DNA of 64,000 nt from Prunella strophiata (taxonomy: Eukaryota > Chordata > Aves > Passeriformes > Prunellidae). A model generated the notes under the pieces. That model did not search any database. It had not been told where the DNA came from and saw nothing but the letters and a program-made list of their open reading frames with translations. The DNA is taken from the NCBI GenBank assembly GCA_036583965.1, contig JAZBQD010000019.1:19511085-19575084 (forward strand), read 5' to 3'. Below, in pieces: positions 35,959 through 46,521 of the stretch. Every line of letters starts with the position of its first letter. Within the stretch, counting starts at the first letter, position 1. Both the position numbers and the translations under genes were made by a program.

Positions 35959-36078
35959 AATCTTTTAACAAATGACCAATTTGAAATGGATGTTTTTGTC
36001 AGCACTGTTCTGGATGAGTCAAACACAGACAGTGTCAACATTAACTTCCTTACAGACAGTCCTTCTGAGGAGGAATGA
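35959..36078 (+). pseudogene. Acidic coding-like tail, possibly the decayed end of the same gene
   Basis: This 39-codon open stretch ends LTDSPSEEE-stop and contains FEMDVFVSTVLDESNTDSV: acidic, Ser/Thr/Asn-rich and typical of real coding sequence. It has no ATG near its start and no acceptor of its own. The frame of the preceding exon, read past its TGA, continues 15 codons (SMTNSDVCQPDAEIF) to a TAA in a TTTTAA run exactly where this second frame starts. One nonsense change plus one base lost from the T-run would explain both. This is inference; sequencing error in the T-run or coincidence are alternatives. Confidence 0.2.
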
Positions 36079-37638
36079 GGGCTGTCTGGGATCTCCTAAA
36101 AACTAAGATGATTGTACAGAGTTACTCATGTGCAGCAAGTTTGTGATTCCTGAAAGCACCAGACATTCCGTACACATGCATCACAGCTGGCCTGTACTTG
36201 TGCCATAAAACCAGTCTTCAAAACACACCAAATTATTCAGGTATGTGATGTACCAGGGAGTCACACATGCACAAAGATATACCTGATACTTCCCCAGCTG
36301 CCAGGCATATTGTACAGGCACATGGCAGCTATGCAGCATAGGCTCATTAATCACTGCTTCCAAGACATAGCACATTCTCTACACAGAGCATGCTGTTAAT
36401 CTACTCCCAGTCAAAAGGATTCTTCAAGGTTTCCAGGTTCTGGAATGTGTATGGCAGTCCTGCTGCTTCTTATACATGACTGATTGTTTTGGATCTCCAA
36501 GCAATTGTGAGAAATCTTCATGAGTATCCTGAACTGGTATTTTAAAAGAAAAAAGAAGCCATGCTAGAAACTAAAAGGTGAGAATAGCTCAGGGAATGAT
36601 CTTCCCAAGGTCTGAATGAAAGATCAGCTGAGTCAAATCAAGTTGTATTTTAATTTTTTTGCTAAGTGCTTATTATTTAAAGGTTTTCAAATAAAAATCC
36701 ACATAGATTTATATTTATTTAGGCCAACCTATTTCTAGGTATTTTCTTTATTAGTTTTAATTAAATGTGATTTTAAAAATGGGGCTTCTGAATGTTTTAG
36801 AGCCCAAACTGCTAAAAAAGAGAATTAGACCTTTTAGGTTATTGATGTGTTTAAACCTCAAATAGATACTTCAGATTTCAATTTGTGTCTCTCCAGGAAT
36901 TCATAATGAATTCACGGGCCTGGTGAATTCCATCTGAGAAGATCAATTCTGTCTAAAATTGACCAATTAAACTATGATCCTTTTAAGTAAAGTAATATGG
37001 TCAAACCTGTTTTATGGATGGCCCATGCAAATTAGATTATTTAGTATTTTATAAAACAAAAATTTTGTCATCTTCCAATAAAAATATCAAGCTTGAACTG
37101 CCCATAAGATAGTGGTCAATAGACTTTGTTATATATTTAATAGATGTATTAGGGCTGCAAATACTCCATTTTGTCATATTTGAGAAAAATCATCCATTCT
37201 CCCTTAAGTGATGAGAGGGGTTGTGCTTTTCGGGTTTTTTTAAATTTTTTGTGCTCTTTTTTGTGGCATGAATATCATCATTAAACAATCTCATTATCTC
37301 TGTTTGAATGAATAAGCAATGTTGTAGAGCAGAAATTTCTGCATACAGATGGTATATTAGCTTGTATCCACTATAATGGTGATCATTGGATGTATTTTGT
37401 ATGAGCTTTGATGCTGAACTTCCAAATGCTGAATTATTTTTCCTCTCCTATACTCAGTACCCTAGGGTTTCCAGCCAAAATTCCCACAGATGGAGGCACA
37501 AGAAGTATGATGGAATGTCTGAATCATTCTCTATCACCATCCTATCAAATGTACAACAGAACTCTCTTACAAGCAGCTCCCAGAACCAAGCTCTGGCTCT
37601 TTGACAACATGAAATACTCTAGTACTTCAATATGCATT
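36079..37638. other. AT-rich non-genic DNA
   Basis: No recognised repeat or gene. A 54-bp segment ending at a TATTCAG|GTATGTG donor (36240/36241) is open in one frame with a weak acceptor. Any 3' UTR of the candidate gene would lie here; I see no decisive polyadenylation cluster. Confidence 0.5.
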
Positions 37639-37655
37639 AAAAAAAAAAAAAAAAA
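37639..37655. repeat. Poly-A tract (17 A)
   Basis: Uninterrupted 17-base A-run followed by GAAAAA, about 90 bp upstream of a CR1 insertion. Confidence 0.95.
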
Positions 37656-37744
37656 GAAAAACTGCTGGTGGCTATGTTGAGTTTGAAACATCCCTACAAT
37701 TATTATAAAGAGAACCTTGGGTAACATGATCAGTTTCATCTGTA

Positions 37745-38823
37745 GATCCCTGTGGACTGATAGATGGATAAGATTTTGGTTAGATGGTCACATTCAGAGC
37801 ACAGTGGTTAACAGCTCAGAGTCCCAATGGTCACCAGTGACAAGTGGTGTCCCTCAGGGGTCTGTATTGTCAGTGTAATATTTTCATTAATGACATAGAT
37901 TAAGGAATTAAGTGCACCCTCAGCAGACTTGCAGATGACACCAAGATGAGTGGTGTGGTGACACAACTGAAGGACAGGATGTCATCCAGAGGCACCTGGA
38001 CAAGCTTGAGATGTTGGTTCATGGGAAACTCATGAGGTTTAAAAAGACCAAGTGCAAGGTGCTCCATCTGTATCAGAATACACCAGTATCAAACCAGGCT
38101 TGGGATGAATAGATTGGAGCAGCCCTGCTGAGAATAACTTGTGGGTGCTGGCAGATGAGAGGCTGAACATGACCCAGCAATGTGCACTCACAGCTCAGAA
38201 AGCCAAAGCTCAGCATCAAAGCCAAACCTGCCCTGCATCAAATAGTAGCCTGACAAGGAGGCAGTGATTCTTCCTCTCTCTCCTTTCTGGTGAGACCCCA
38301 CCTGGAATGCTGCATCCAGCTCTGGGGTCTCCAGCATAAGAAGGATGAGCACCTGTTGGAACAAGTCCAGAGGAGGGCCACCAAGTTGATCAGAAGGTTG
38401 GACCATCTCTCCTATGAGGAGAGTCTGAGATAATTGGAAAAGATAAGTCTTTGGGGTGATGTAATTGTAACCTTCCTGTACCTGAAAGGAGCCTGCAAGA
38501 AAGATTGAGAGAAACTTTTTACAAGAGCCTGTTGTGACAGGACAAGAGGGAATGGCTTCAAACTGAAGGAGAGTAGGTTTAGATTAGATACATGGAAGAA
38601 ATTCTTTCCTGTGAGGGTGCTGAGGCACTGGAACAAGTAGCTCAGAGAAGCTGTGGTTGCCCCATCCCTTGCAGTGTTCAAGGAGAGGCTGAATGGGGCT
38701 TTGAGCAACCCGGTCTGGAGGAAGGTGTCTCTGCCCCAGTGCAGGGGGACTGAAAATAGATGCTCTTTTAGGTGCCTTCCAACTCAACCCATTATGTGAT
38801 TCTATGATCCTGTGATCCTGTAG
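37745..38823 (+). mobile_element. CR1 LINE, reverse-transcriptase C-terminal part plus 3' UTR and octamer tail
   Basis: Translation starting near 37750 gives [12 protein letters not shown], then [13 protein letters not shown] at about 37831-37870, the conserved CR1 reverse transcriptase block. The catalytic box reads LADD at 37928-37939 (F to L). Downstream, AGGAGGGCCACCAAGTTGAT and GACCATCTCTCCTATGAGGA mark the end of ORF2, and the 3' UTR ends GTGCCTTCCAACTCAACCCA with octamer-type repeats GATTCTATGATCCTGTGATC. The frame is broken in several places. It is a 5'-truncated dead copy of about 1.08 kb with a better-preserved 3' end than the copy at 30040, so it may be younger or of another subfamily. 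Confidence 0.95.
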
Positions 38824-40469
38824 ACACTGAGGATGAATTTCCCTGTAGGTGAAATATGTCACAGACTTAACATTTTTAATACAACACTACACAGACATTA
38901 ATTTAATGCAATAATTAGCAAATACATAGTTACAAGAATGTGTTAATACTTTTGTGGTATCAAAGGTTCAGCATTAAATGCACATATTCAGTGAGAACAG
39001 AGTAAGAAACCCTGCAAAGTCCTCAAAATTTGCTATGGCAAATAAATAATAACCTAGTAACTAAAGCTTCTGTACACATAAGCAATAATGACAAGTCTTA
39101 GTGTTGAAAAGAGCTGCTTGCCTTAGGAAAAAAACCACAACCTATGATGAAGTCATCAGTCATCCAACATAATGAGCAGTTAGAACAGTTAGAAAAACAC
39201 ATAAAAACTAAATTAAATAATTTTTCTTTCTTAGTCAATTTAATAAAAGGCACCATCTACTCCTGGGAAATAAGATATCTCAGTTGTTGTCCAAAGCTGA
39301 ATTCTGAAAGTTAGTTTTGAACTACAGGTAGGATTATGATTCTTTCCCCTTTTCCTTTTTAATAAAGGAAGAAGATGCCAAAGACTTAAGCAGAGACTGC
39401 TTGCAAGTGAAGTCAGAAGCAACTCACCCTACTCTAATTAGGTTTATAATTTTTTGTTTTTCAAATCTGTGTTGACCTTTTCTGAGACTCTCTAGCAAGA
39501 AACATCAGCATGATGTGTATCTTAACAATGGATATGTTTGTGTTGGGAATCCTAAGAAAAAACAAAACCTGCTATTCAGTAACACAGTTTACAAGGGCAC
39601 TTGGATGAAATTTTTATGGGTTTTTTTTGCCAGGGATCCATGAAGTTGAGCTGACTTAAGGACAAACTCCTCTTGCATCAACAAAAAGCTATATTTTATG
39701 CTAGGGCATTTTTTCTTATATAACTTTATTTATCAGCAGCAGTCTGTTTACAGCAACAAGAACTCAAGCCTTAACAAATGTCTTTTCAAGCTTCTGAAGT
39801 GTTTCTGTTTTTTGAAGTTACTTTTATGTTTTCCTATAATTACTGATAATTTTGTATTGATACAAAATGGTCACATAAGATAAATACAATATTTATTACT
39901 GAATGGAATGGAGGCCATTAAACAGTATGTTGCAGTAGTTCTTCAGGGAGGGTTTGGTAGTCTTCCCAAACTAGCCACTTCTGGAAAAAGTAGCTGCTTT
40001 GTGTTTACATACTGGACTACAAGAACACAGTCATATCTGTCAAACCCCCAGAAAAAGTAAATGGACAGATTTTGTAATAGTGTGAGTAGTATATTAGAGG
40101 TTCTTTATGACAGGTGGGTGAGTGACTGGTTCTGCATGAATAAATAGCAATATTTTACTGCAAAAAAGAAAATTTATACAAGTTCTGTGCATCACCAGTA
40201 GATATATACATGCACAGATGTGGATGGAAGACAGAACACCTAAAGTGAAAATGGTTGTATTTTCTATGTGAATTGAAGACATTCAATTTCCAGTTGATGT
40301 CAAATTTGTATTCAGCATGAATAATAGGTATTCTACCCTCAACAACAGGGGACAGTTTCAGTCTCATGCAAATGCTCACTGAATGCATTGTGTCAATTAA
40401 AACAGATGGAGCAATGATGGAGGGGAGTTAATGTAATGGAAGAGAGTTAATGTATTAGGGAAAGCATTC

Positions 40470-40487
40470 TTTTTTTTTTTTTTTTTT
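40470..40487. repeat. Poly-T tract (18 T)
   Basis: Uninterrupted 18-base T-run followed by CGTTTTT. On the minus strand this is a poly-A; no minus-strand retroposon body is recognised next to it. Confidence 0.95.
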
Positions 40488-40857
40488 CGTTTTTGAGAAA
40501 ATACTATTCCCTTTATGCTCTTTTATTTTTTTTTCCAGTTTCTGAGACCATGATGCTTTAAACAGAAAGATCAAGTCTGTCATGTAAAAGTCTTTTGAAT
40601 TTTTCCTGTTGCTGTTTTCAAGATTTATGATACTAAATATAAGCTGGCTAATATTTTCCTCATCTAATGGTAATCCACAGCCTGCTTGGCATGTGTACAA
40701 TTATTCACAGCTGTATGCAAGATGTTGTTAAATGCAGAACTGCATCTCTAGCTGCCTCCTGCATACTGTTACAGAAAATATTCAGATGATTCCTCTCTCT
40801 AAATAATTACTTTAAATGAGCAAAATTTTTCCTGAGATATTAATGTATGGCAGAATT

Positions 40858-40892
40858 AAAAACCAAACCAAACCAAAACAAACAAAACAACA
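40858..40892. repeat. AAACC/AAAAC simple repeat
   Basis: AAACC units grade into AAAACA-AAC units; short A/C-rich simple repeat. Confidence 0.8.
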
Positions 40893-41711
40893 ATAAGAAA
40901 TCGATGGCAATCTGGTCCCATTTTTACTTTAGTTTACCAGAAGTAAGGTGTTTCTATGAACCTGGTCTACTTTGTTCAACATTCCACTATAAAGTTTTTT
41001 TTTTCATATAGATTCAGGTCAGTATAACTTAGAGACATTATTTAAATTGAGATGGTTTTAATCATCCTGTTGCTCAGAATAAAATTAATATTCATTTATT
41101 CAGTCAATTCCCTCTTCTATCCTTTCTATAATCACTAGAAGATAATTCACAAAAGTCTCTTTGAATTATTGAATAGCAAAGGAATTACATTACTAGAAAC
41201 CTACCCCACGTAAACCTGAGTGTCTTTTTTTCCAAAATTCAGGACAACGATTTTAAAAAAAAAGGAGAAAAGCAATGAAACAAGAAGTAACTCCAAATAC
41301 TTTCATCAGAAACTATTTTTCTGAAAAAATAGAAAAAAAAAAAAAAAGTGTTGTGGTTTTTTTGTTTCAGTTTAGGGGTGTTTATGTTTGTTTTTTATTT
41401 CTTTTTTTTCTAAACACCTCTCCACATCCCTCAATGCAAATAACAAAGGCAATAACAAGAATTTACTCTAGAGGAAAGCCAGTTTTAGGAGGGCATTTGG
41501 TTTGTTTGGCAAGGATTTGGTTGTGAGAGGCTACAGGGTTGGCTTCTGTGAGAAGCTTCTGGAAGCTTCCTCCATGTCCAGCAGAGCCAATGCCAGATGA
41601 TTCCAAGACAGACGCTGACAAAAGCAAGGCCAATCATAAATGCTGGTAATTCCTCAGTGATGACATATTTAAGAAGGGAAAAAAAGTTATTTGGCAATTG
41701 TAACTGCAGAT

Positions 41712-42121
41712 CTGGTTACACAGAGCCCCATCCAGCCTGGCCTTGAACACCTCCAAGGCTGGGAAGTCCACAGCCTCCCTGAGCAAGCTCTTCCAGTGCC
41801 TCATCACCCTTGTAGTCAAGCATTTCTTCCTAATATCTAATCTGTTAGATAATACCTAACAGTTCAGTTAAAGGTCAGTTTAAGGTCATTCCCTCTTGAC
41901 CATCACTACAATCTCTTGTGAAAAGCTCCTCTTCCTTTTTTCTTGTAGGCCTCCTTTATGTCCCAGGATTTGCTATAAGGTCTTCCCAGAGCTCTCTCTT
42001 CTCCAGGCTGAACTGTCCCCACCCTCTCCCCATGTCTTCAAAGTGTCCCAGCCCTGTGATCAACTTTGTGGCTCTCCTCTGAAGTCTTTCCCAAAGGTCA
42101 GCATCTTTTTTGTATCAGGAA
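41712..42121 (-). mobile_element. CR1 LINE fragment lacking its 3' terminus
   Basis: Antisense CR1 blocks are clear: CCCATCCAGCCTGGCCTTGA, ACACCTCCAAGGCTGGGAAG, CTCTTCCAGTGCCTCATCAC, TTTCTTCCTAATATCTAATC, GCTATAAGGTCTTCCCAGAG, TCTTCTCCAGGCTGAACTGT and, near the right end, CAGCATCTTTTTTGTATCAG. The final 3' UTR segment with octamers, expected to the left of 41712, is absent, so the copy was trimmed after insertion or entered by an atypical event. An internal short duplication (TCAGTTAAAGG/TCAGTTTAAGG) lies near 41866-41885. Confidence 0.9.
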
Positions 42122-42385
42122 AGATGGGTATTGACAAAATGCATGGAAGTCTAAAACCCACCACCTTTGAATTTAAGACCTCAGAAGAAAATGTATTGAG
42201 CATGCTGAAAAGCTGTCTTTTAAGACAGCATTTGAACTGAAATAATATGGGACATAATAATAATATAGTGACAGCATATGTAGCCTAGATTTTTTGAAAG
42301 CATCTTTGTAAATTCCTAATTAAATAGAATTTTGTCCCTGAATTTCTTGTCTGAGACAGATTACTTCTTTGCAGTTGGTAGATTA

Positions 42386-42431
42386 ATATATATATACATA
42401 TATACATATATATATATATATTTATTTATTT
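42386..42431. repeat. AT/ATATAC microsatellite with TTTA tail
   Basis: About 35 bp of alternating A and T with two ATATAC interruptions, then three TTTA units. A candidate polymorphic microsatellite. Confidence 0.95.
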
Positions 42432-43531
42432 ACACTGAATATTTTGTTTTGGGTATTTTAAAATTTCAACACTGAAACTTCTAGACTCTGGCTACAGGTT
42501 GGGCTAATTTATTAACAAAGTTAATGTCATAAAATTAGGCATTCAGTCTAAGGTTTAGCAGCATGCTTCATTCCATTACAACTGGTTACAAGCTCTTCCC
42601 CAGACAGCTGTTCATTCAAATGCAAACATGAGGTAACTCCTTCAAAAGCAGTATCTTCTTCTAAAGGAAAATGGTTGAATCAGGATGTTTAGGAAAACAG
42701 AGTAATTTCTGGTAAACACTGAGATGTTTAGCTTCCAGTTGCCTCAAGTCAACTGTGAGGCAAAAATTTTCATTAAGAAGCTCAAGTTGTCATCATGTGT
42801 GAACATAAAGCAACTTGCATTGAATTCAGTGAAGTATTTAAATAAAAGTTTCCTAAAAAGATTTTTTGATTTTCAATATCTTTTTGTGCAATAGATATGC
42901 TGTATCTGTGCTGGCATTGCTTTAACTAACCCAATGACACTGATGGTGGCTTTTGGGCATTGAAATATGCAGTTTCACACAACTGCCAGAAGAGCTAAAA
43001 TATTAGCTGTGGAACTGGCAAATCATACTAATTTTAAACAGATCTGATATAAGTGATTACACATTATATTGTGCCTTTGGAGCCAGTTTTTCAAATACAT
43101 ATTAATTTCAGAAGAATTCATCTCACAATTAGGCATCAGGATCAAAAACTGTTTTAAAAATGGTCGCAGCTGAAGAAAAGAGACTACCACTTATATTTTG
43201 GTAACATTTCACCAAGTATACAGCACATGCAAAAATTTTAAACCAAATTTAAAAGTTAAAAAATAACATATTTGTATCTGATAATATTTTTCAGATTATT
43301 GTGCAGATATATCTATCTCTTCTTGTGCAAATATGTCTATCCCTTCAGCACTTATTTTGAGTGCAGTAGTACTTCATTTTATACCACAATATATAATATA
43401 GTTAGTTTACTCCTGCCTTGCTCATTTAGTCTTGTGCTTATCAACATCTGACTATTATCTTACTGTTAACTCCATTACTAGACTTACAATGAAAAAGACT
43501 TCAGAATTCACCAGGTTTCAATTTGGATTCT

Positions 43532-43570
43532 CTTTTTCTTGTTTTTTTTTTGTGTTTTTTTTTTGTTTTG

Positions 43571-43607
<37 letters not shown>

Positions 43608-43626
43608 ATTTTGTTTTCTTTTTTCA
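43532..43626. repeat. T-rich low-complexity tract with TTTG units
   Basis: About 95 bp almost entirely of T with interspersed G (runs of 9-15 T, then TTTG and TTTTG units). The open frame through it is an artefact of poly-Phe codons. Confidence 0.95.
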
Positions 43627-44639
43627 TTTAAATACAAAAAACCCCACAGCATTTATCAGTACAGCATAATACAAACATAAAAGCAAATTTTATTTGCATT
43701 GCCATAAAAAAATATTTTAAATGTGAAGGACCATTCTACAGATGGTGAATGTCAGTACACAAATCACCACAGCTGTGTGCACTGTTGTTCTTCAATTCTG
43801 TGGACTATATCAATTTGAGTATATGCCAGTATATTAATACTACATTTTTAAAAGTAATCTAAATTAACTACTCTTTAAAAATGTAGGTGCTATATATTAC
43901 CCTTTTTTAAATACAATTTCTTTACTGGGTGCAGCTGGACACTGCATTATTGTTCAACAACCAGATGAATAAAACAGAATACCTTACAGTAATTTCTTTT
44001 TTTCTCTCAGTCTGTTTCTGGAGAGGAGTAATGGAGCCTGAAGTACCTAGTACATTTTCAATAGAAAATTTTAGTAAAATGCCTCCTAAAACAAGCAGGC
44101 CAGATCACAATCCTCTGAATTTCAAACTGTGCATTTTAGTTTTATGTAATTGTGTTCAGAACAGAAAGCATAGAATAAAAATATTTTCCAACATGAATAA
44201 GAAATACCAAAACATTCATAGCTTGCAGGACTGTGAGAATTTCAAGTGCATTTTGATAGTTTTTTGACAATTTTTAAAAAGTTTTAAAATAATTTCTTAG
44301 TATATTTAACAGATTCACTCATTTAAGACACTTTCCAAAGTTATTCAATTTAGCCTGTGTTGTCAAACTTATTAATCATTGTTTTTGAATAGTTTCTAGA
44401 GAGATTAAGAATCAGCACAATTCCAAGGTTGTGGTTACGATATGCAAAAGAATTCTATGCTTTGAAGACCAATCAGAGTAGGATTTATTTGCACTTGTGG
44501 GTTGGTTGTGCATGTTTCCACATATTCAGTACAAACTCTATTACATATATTTCATGTTTTCCTTCCAAGTGCAAATATGGGATTGTGGGAGGTAGTACTG
44601 AAGGTAATTTCACCCCCTAAAGAGTTGCAGCTGTTCTGA

Positions 44640-44812
44640 TTACTAAGATTTGGAACAGGTGTGCCCTTAATAGGGCACAGGTACCTCTTATGACATTGAG
44701 TAGAATAAAAGGAGGGACCAAGAAGATAGGAGGAGAGAGAATTCAGTTAGCAGTGCTGTGCTGAAGAAGGAGGATGGAGTAGCACTGCAAGGAACAGAAC
44801 TTGTGAAAAGGT
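44640..44812 (+). promoter_or_regulatory. Candidate TATA-like promoter with first exon and splice donor
   Basis: A hairpin-capable GTGCCCTTAATAGGGCAC at 44661-44678 (7-bp arms) is followed by GAGTAGAATAAAAGGAGGGA with a TATA-like AATAAAAGG at 44704-44712. A purine-rich, stop-poor stretch then runs to a donor-like GTGAAAAG|GTATGGG (44811/44812). The stretch is less AT-rich than its neighbours. It could be a lncRNA promoter, a solo LTR remnant (a TATA-like box and polyadenylation-like AATAAA coincide) or coincidence. No downstream gene is identified. Confidence 0.15.
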
Positions 44813-45036
44813 ATGGGACTTTTTATGGCAAGATTACATTTCAGAGCTTGCTGTTATAACTAGTGACTTTATCTGTGTCATTAATGACAAGGAATACATC
44901 CAATCTCAGTGTTTTTAGGTCATGAAAGCTACCAGTATTTAGAGAACAAAAATAGCAACTTTATAAAATTGCACAAAAAACCACTTTCCCGATGCAACAA
45001 TCTGCAGTGAACTCAAAACAATTCTAATTTGTGCAG

Positions 45037-45089
45037 ATTCATAAGAGGCTTCAAAGTACAACATACAGAAAGCTAAGACAGGTACAAAG
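45037..45089 (+). other. Candidate 53-bp exon with consensus donor
   Basis: TTCTAATTTGTGCAG precedes a 53-bp segment open in one frame (IHKRLQSTTYRKLRQVQ) that ends CAAAG|GTAAGT. It lies 225 bp downstream of the donor-like site at 44811, so the two could belong to one transcript. The acceptor is mediocre and the length is short. Confidence 0.13.
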
Positions 45090-45950
45090 GTAAGTGCACT
45101 GAAGTATGCACTCAGGGCCTGCCATTCCCATTGCAATTAGAAATTAATGTGTCATCCTTATTTTTATGTACTGTGCCTTTTGTAGAAAGTATAACACAGT
45201 GAATGCCTGGTTGAATATAATGTAACATTGCTTCTTTACTCACTAAATCACTGTTGGAGCTTTTTTACATAAAGAGGCACTCCAGCAGGGGCTTGGTATG
45301 AATTGACGTTTTGTGCACCACTAATGTCAAAAATCACATTTCTTCAATAACACAACTCATCCAAGGCTTTCAAAGCACAAATTGTGTATGGAAATCATGG
45401 TAAGAATTTGGTTCTGAAGATAAGCTAAGACAGATGTTGGAGTAAAAAACAGGAGTGAAAAAACTATAATTGTCTGAAAATATTGCTTTAACAAATCTAG
45501 GAAATGTGTGGATTGCCAAAATATTTTTTGGTTGACAAGTTTCCTAGTGTTTTGGTTTCAGTTTTATAATGCTAATTCATTTTGATGTTGACCATGGTGG
45601 TTTTTTTAAAACATTTTGGAACTCAAAAGTTTGCTTTCAGGCCTAAAATTCTATTTTTTTTCTTCTCACTTTTTATGAAAGGAATTTTGAACTAGTAGAT
45701 TTTCCCACAGAATAGAAATTGAAATTCTAGATTTTGGTCACTTTTGTTGCTGTCAGCATCATCATTATTATTTGTTCTGCAGTAAAATCTGAAACTTGGT
45801 TTAATCTGTGACGTCTGGTTAACTCAACACTATAAGATAAAAGTGAAAAATATAAGTGTGTTGCCACTAAACATTCAATATCAAAACATAGTTGTGATCC
45901 TTTAAAACATAGTTTCTATAATTATCTGCAGTTATCTTGCCAGCTATTAG

Positions 45951-45973
45951 TTTTTGTTTGTTTGTTTGTTTTT
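45951..45973. repeat. TTTG microsatellite
   Basis: About four TTTG units flanked by T-runs, directly next to the CR1 that starts at 45992. Confidence 0.9.
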
Positions 45974-45991
45974 CTGTGACACTTTCATAAA

Positions 45992-46521
45992 TATAGAAAT
46001 ACAGAATGATTAAGGTTGGAAAAGACCTCTAAGATTGAGTCCAATCTTTGACTTAACACATTTGGCTGAATGCTAAATGCCACATCCAGTCATTGAGCAC
46101 TTTCAGGGATGGCGACTCAAACACTCCTCTGGACAGCCTGTTCCAATATTTAATGACCTGCTCAGTGAAGAAATTCATCCTGATGTCCAGCCCAAACCTC
46201 CTCTGGTGCAGCTTGAGGCTGTTTCCTCTTGCCCTGTTGCTGGCTGCCTGGGAGAAGAGGCTGACCCTCACCTGGCTGCAGCCTCCTTTCAGGTAATTGT
46301 AGAGAGAGTTAAGACCTCTCCTGAGCCTCCTTTTCTCCAGGTTAAGGAACCCCAACTCCCTCAGCTGCTCCTCACAGGACTTGTACTCCAGACCTCTCAA
46401 ATCTTTGCTGCCCTTCTCTGGACATGCTCCAGCACCTCAATGTATTTCTTGCAGTCAGGAGCCCAGACCCCAGCCCGTAGTACTCAAGGTGAGAACTCAG
46501 CAATGTCAAATGGAGGGGTCA
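45992..46521 (-). mobile_element. CR1 LINE, 3' UTR and adjacent ORF2 end
   Basis: Antisense CR1 from its 3' end (ATACAGAATGATTAAGGTTG, GAAAAGACCTCTAAGATTGA) through CTGGACAGCCTGTTCCAATA, TTGAGGCTGTTTCCTCTTGC, GCTGACCCTCACCTGGCTGC and CAACTCCCTCAGCTGCTCCT to GCCCAGACCCCAGCCCGTAG. The minus-strand peptide [16 protein letters not shown] at about 46350-46400 is the CR1 end-of-ORF2 motif. The several open frames here on both strands are shadows of this element, not genes. It is 5'-truncated at about 46521. Confidence 0.93.

Larger units (their letters stand above)
38824..41711. other. AT-rich non-genic DNA with simple repeats
   Basis: No gene is recognised. It includes a two-copy GAGTTAATGTA pattern at about 40424-40456, a T18 run, and an AAACC-type simple repeat, listed separately. 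Confidence 0.55.
42432..45950. other. AT-rich non-genic DNA
   Basis: No recognised transposon. It contains a long T-rich tract (43532-43626) and a promoter/first-exon-like stretch at 44640-45089, listed separately. The open frame at 43929-44267 has no recognisable domain. Confidence 0.5.

Noticed and set aside
37408..37680. 90-codon plus frame ending in poly-Lys
   Set aside because: The end is translated from the A17 tract at 37639-37655; no domain and no splice support.
43432..43680. 82-codon frame rich in Phe and Cys
   Set aside because: It is translation of a T-rich low-complexity tract.
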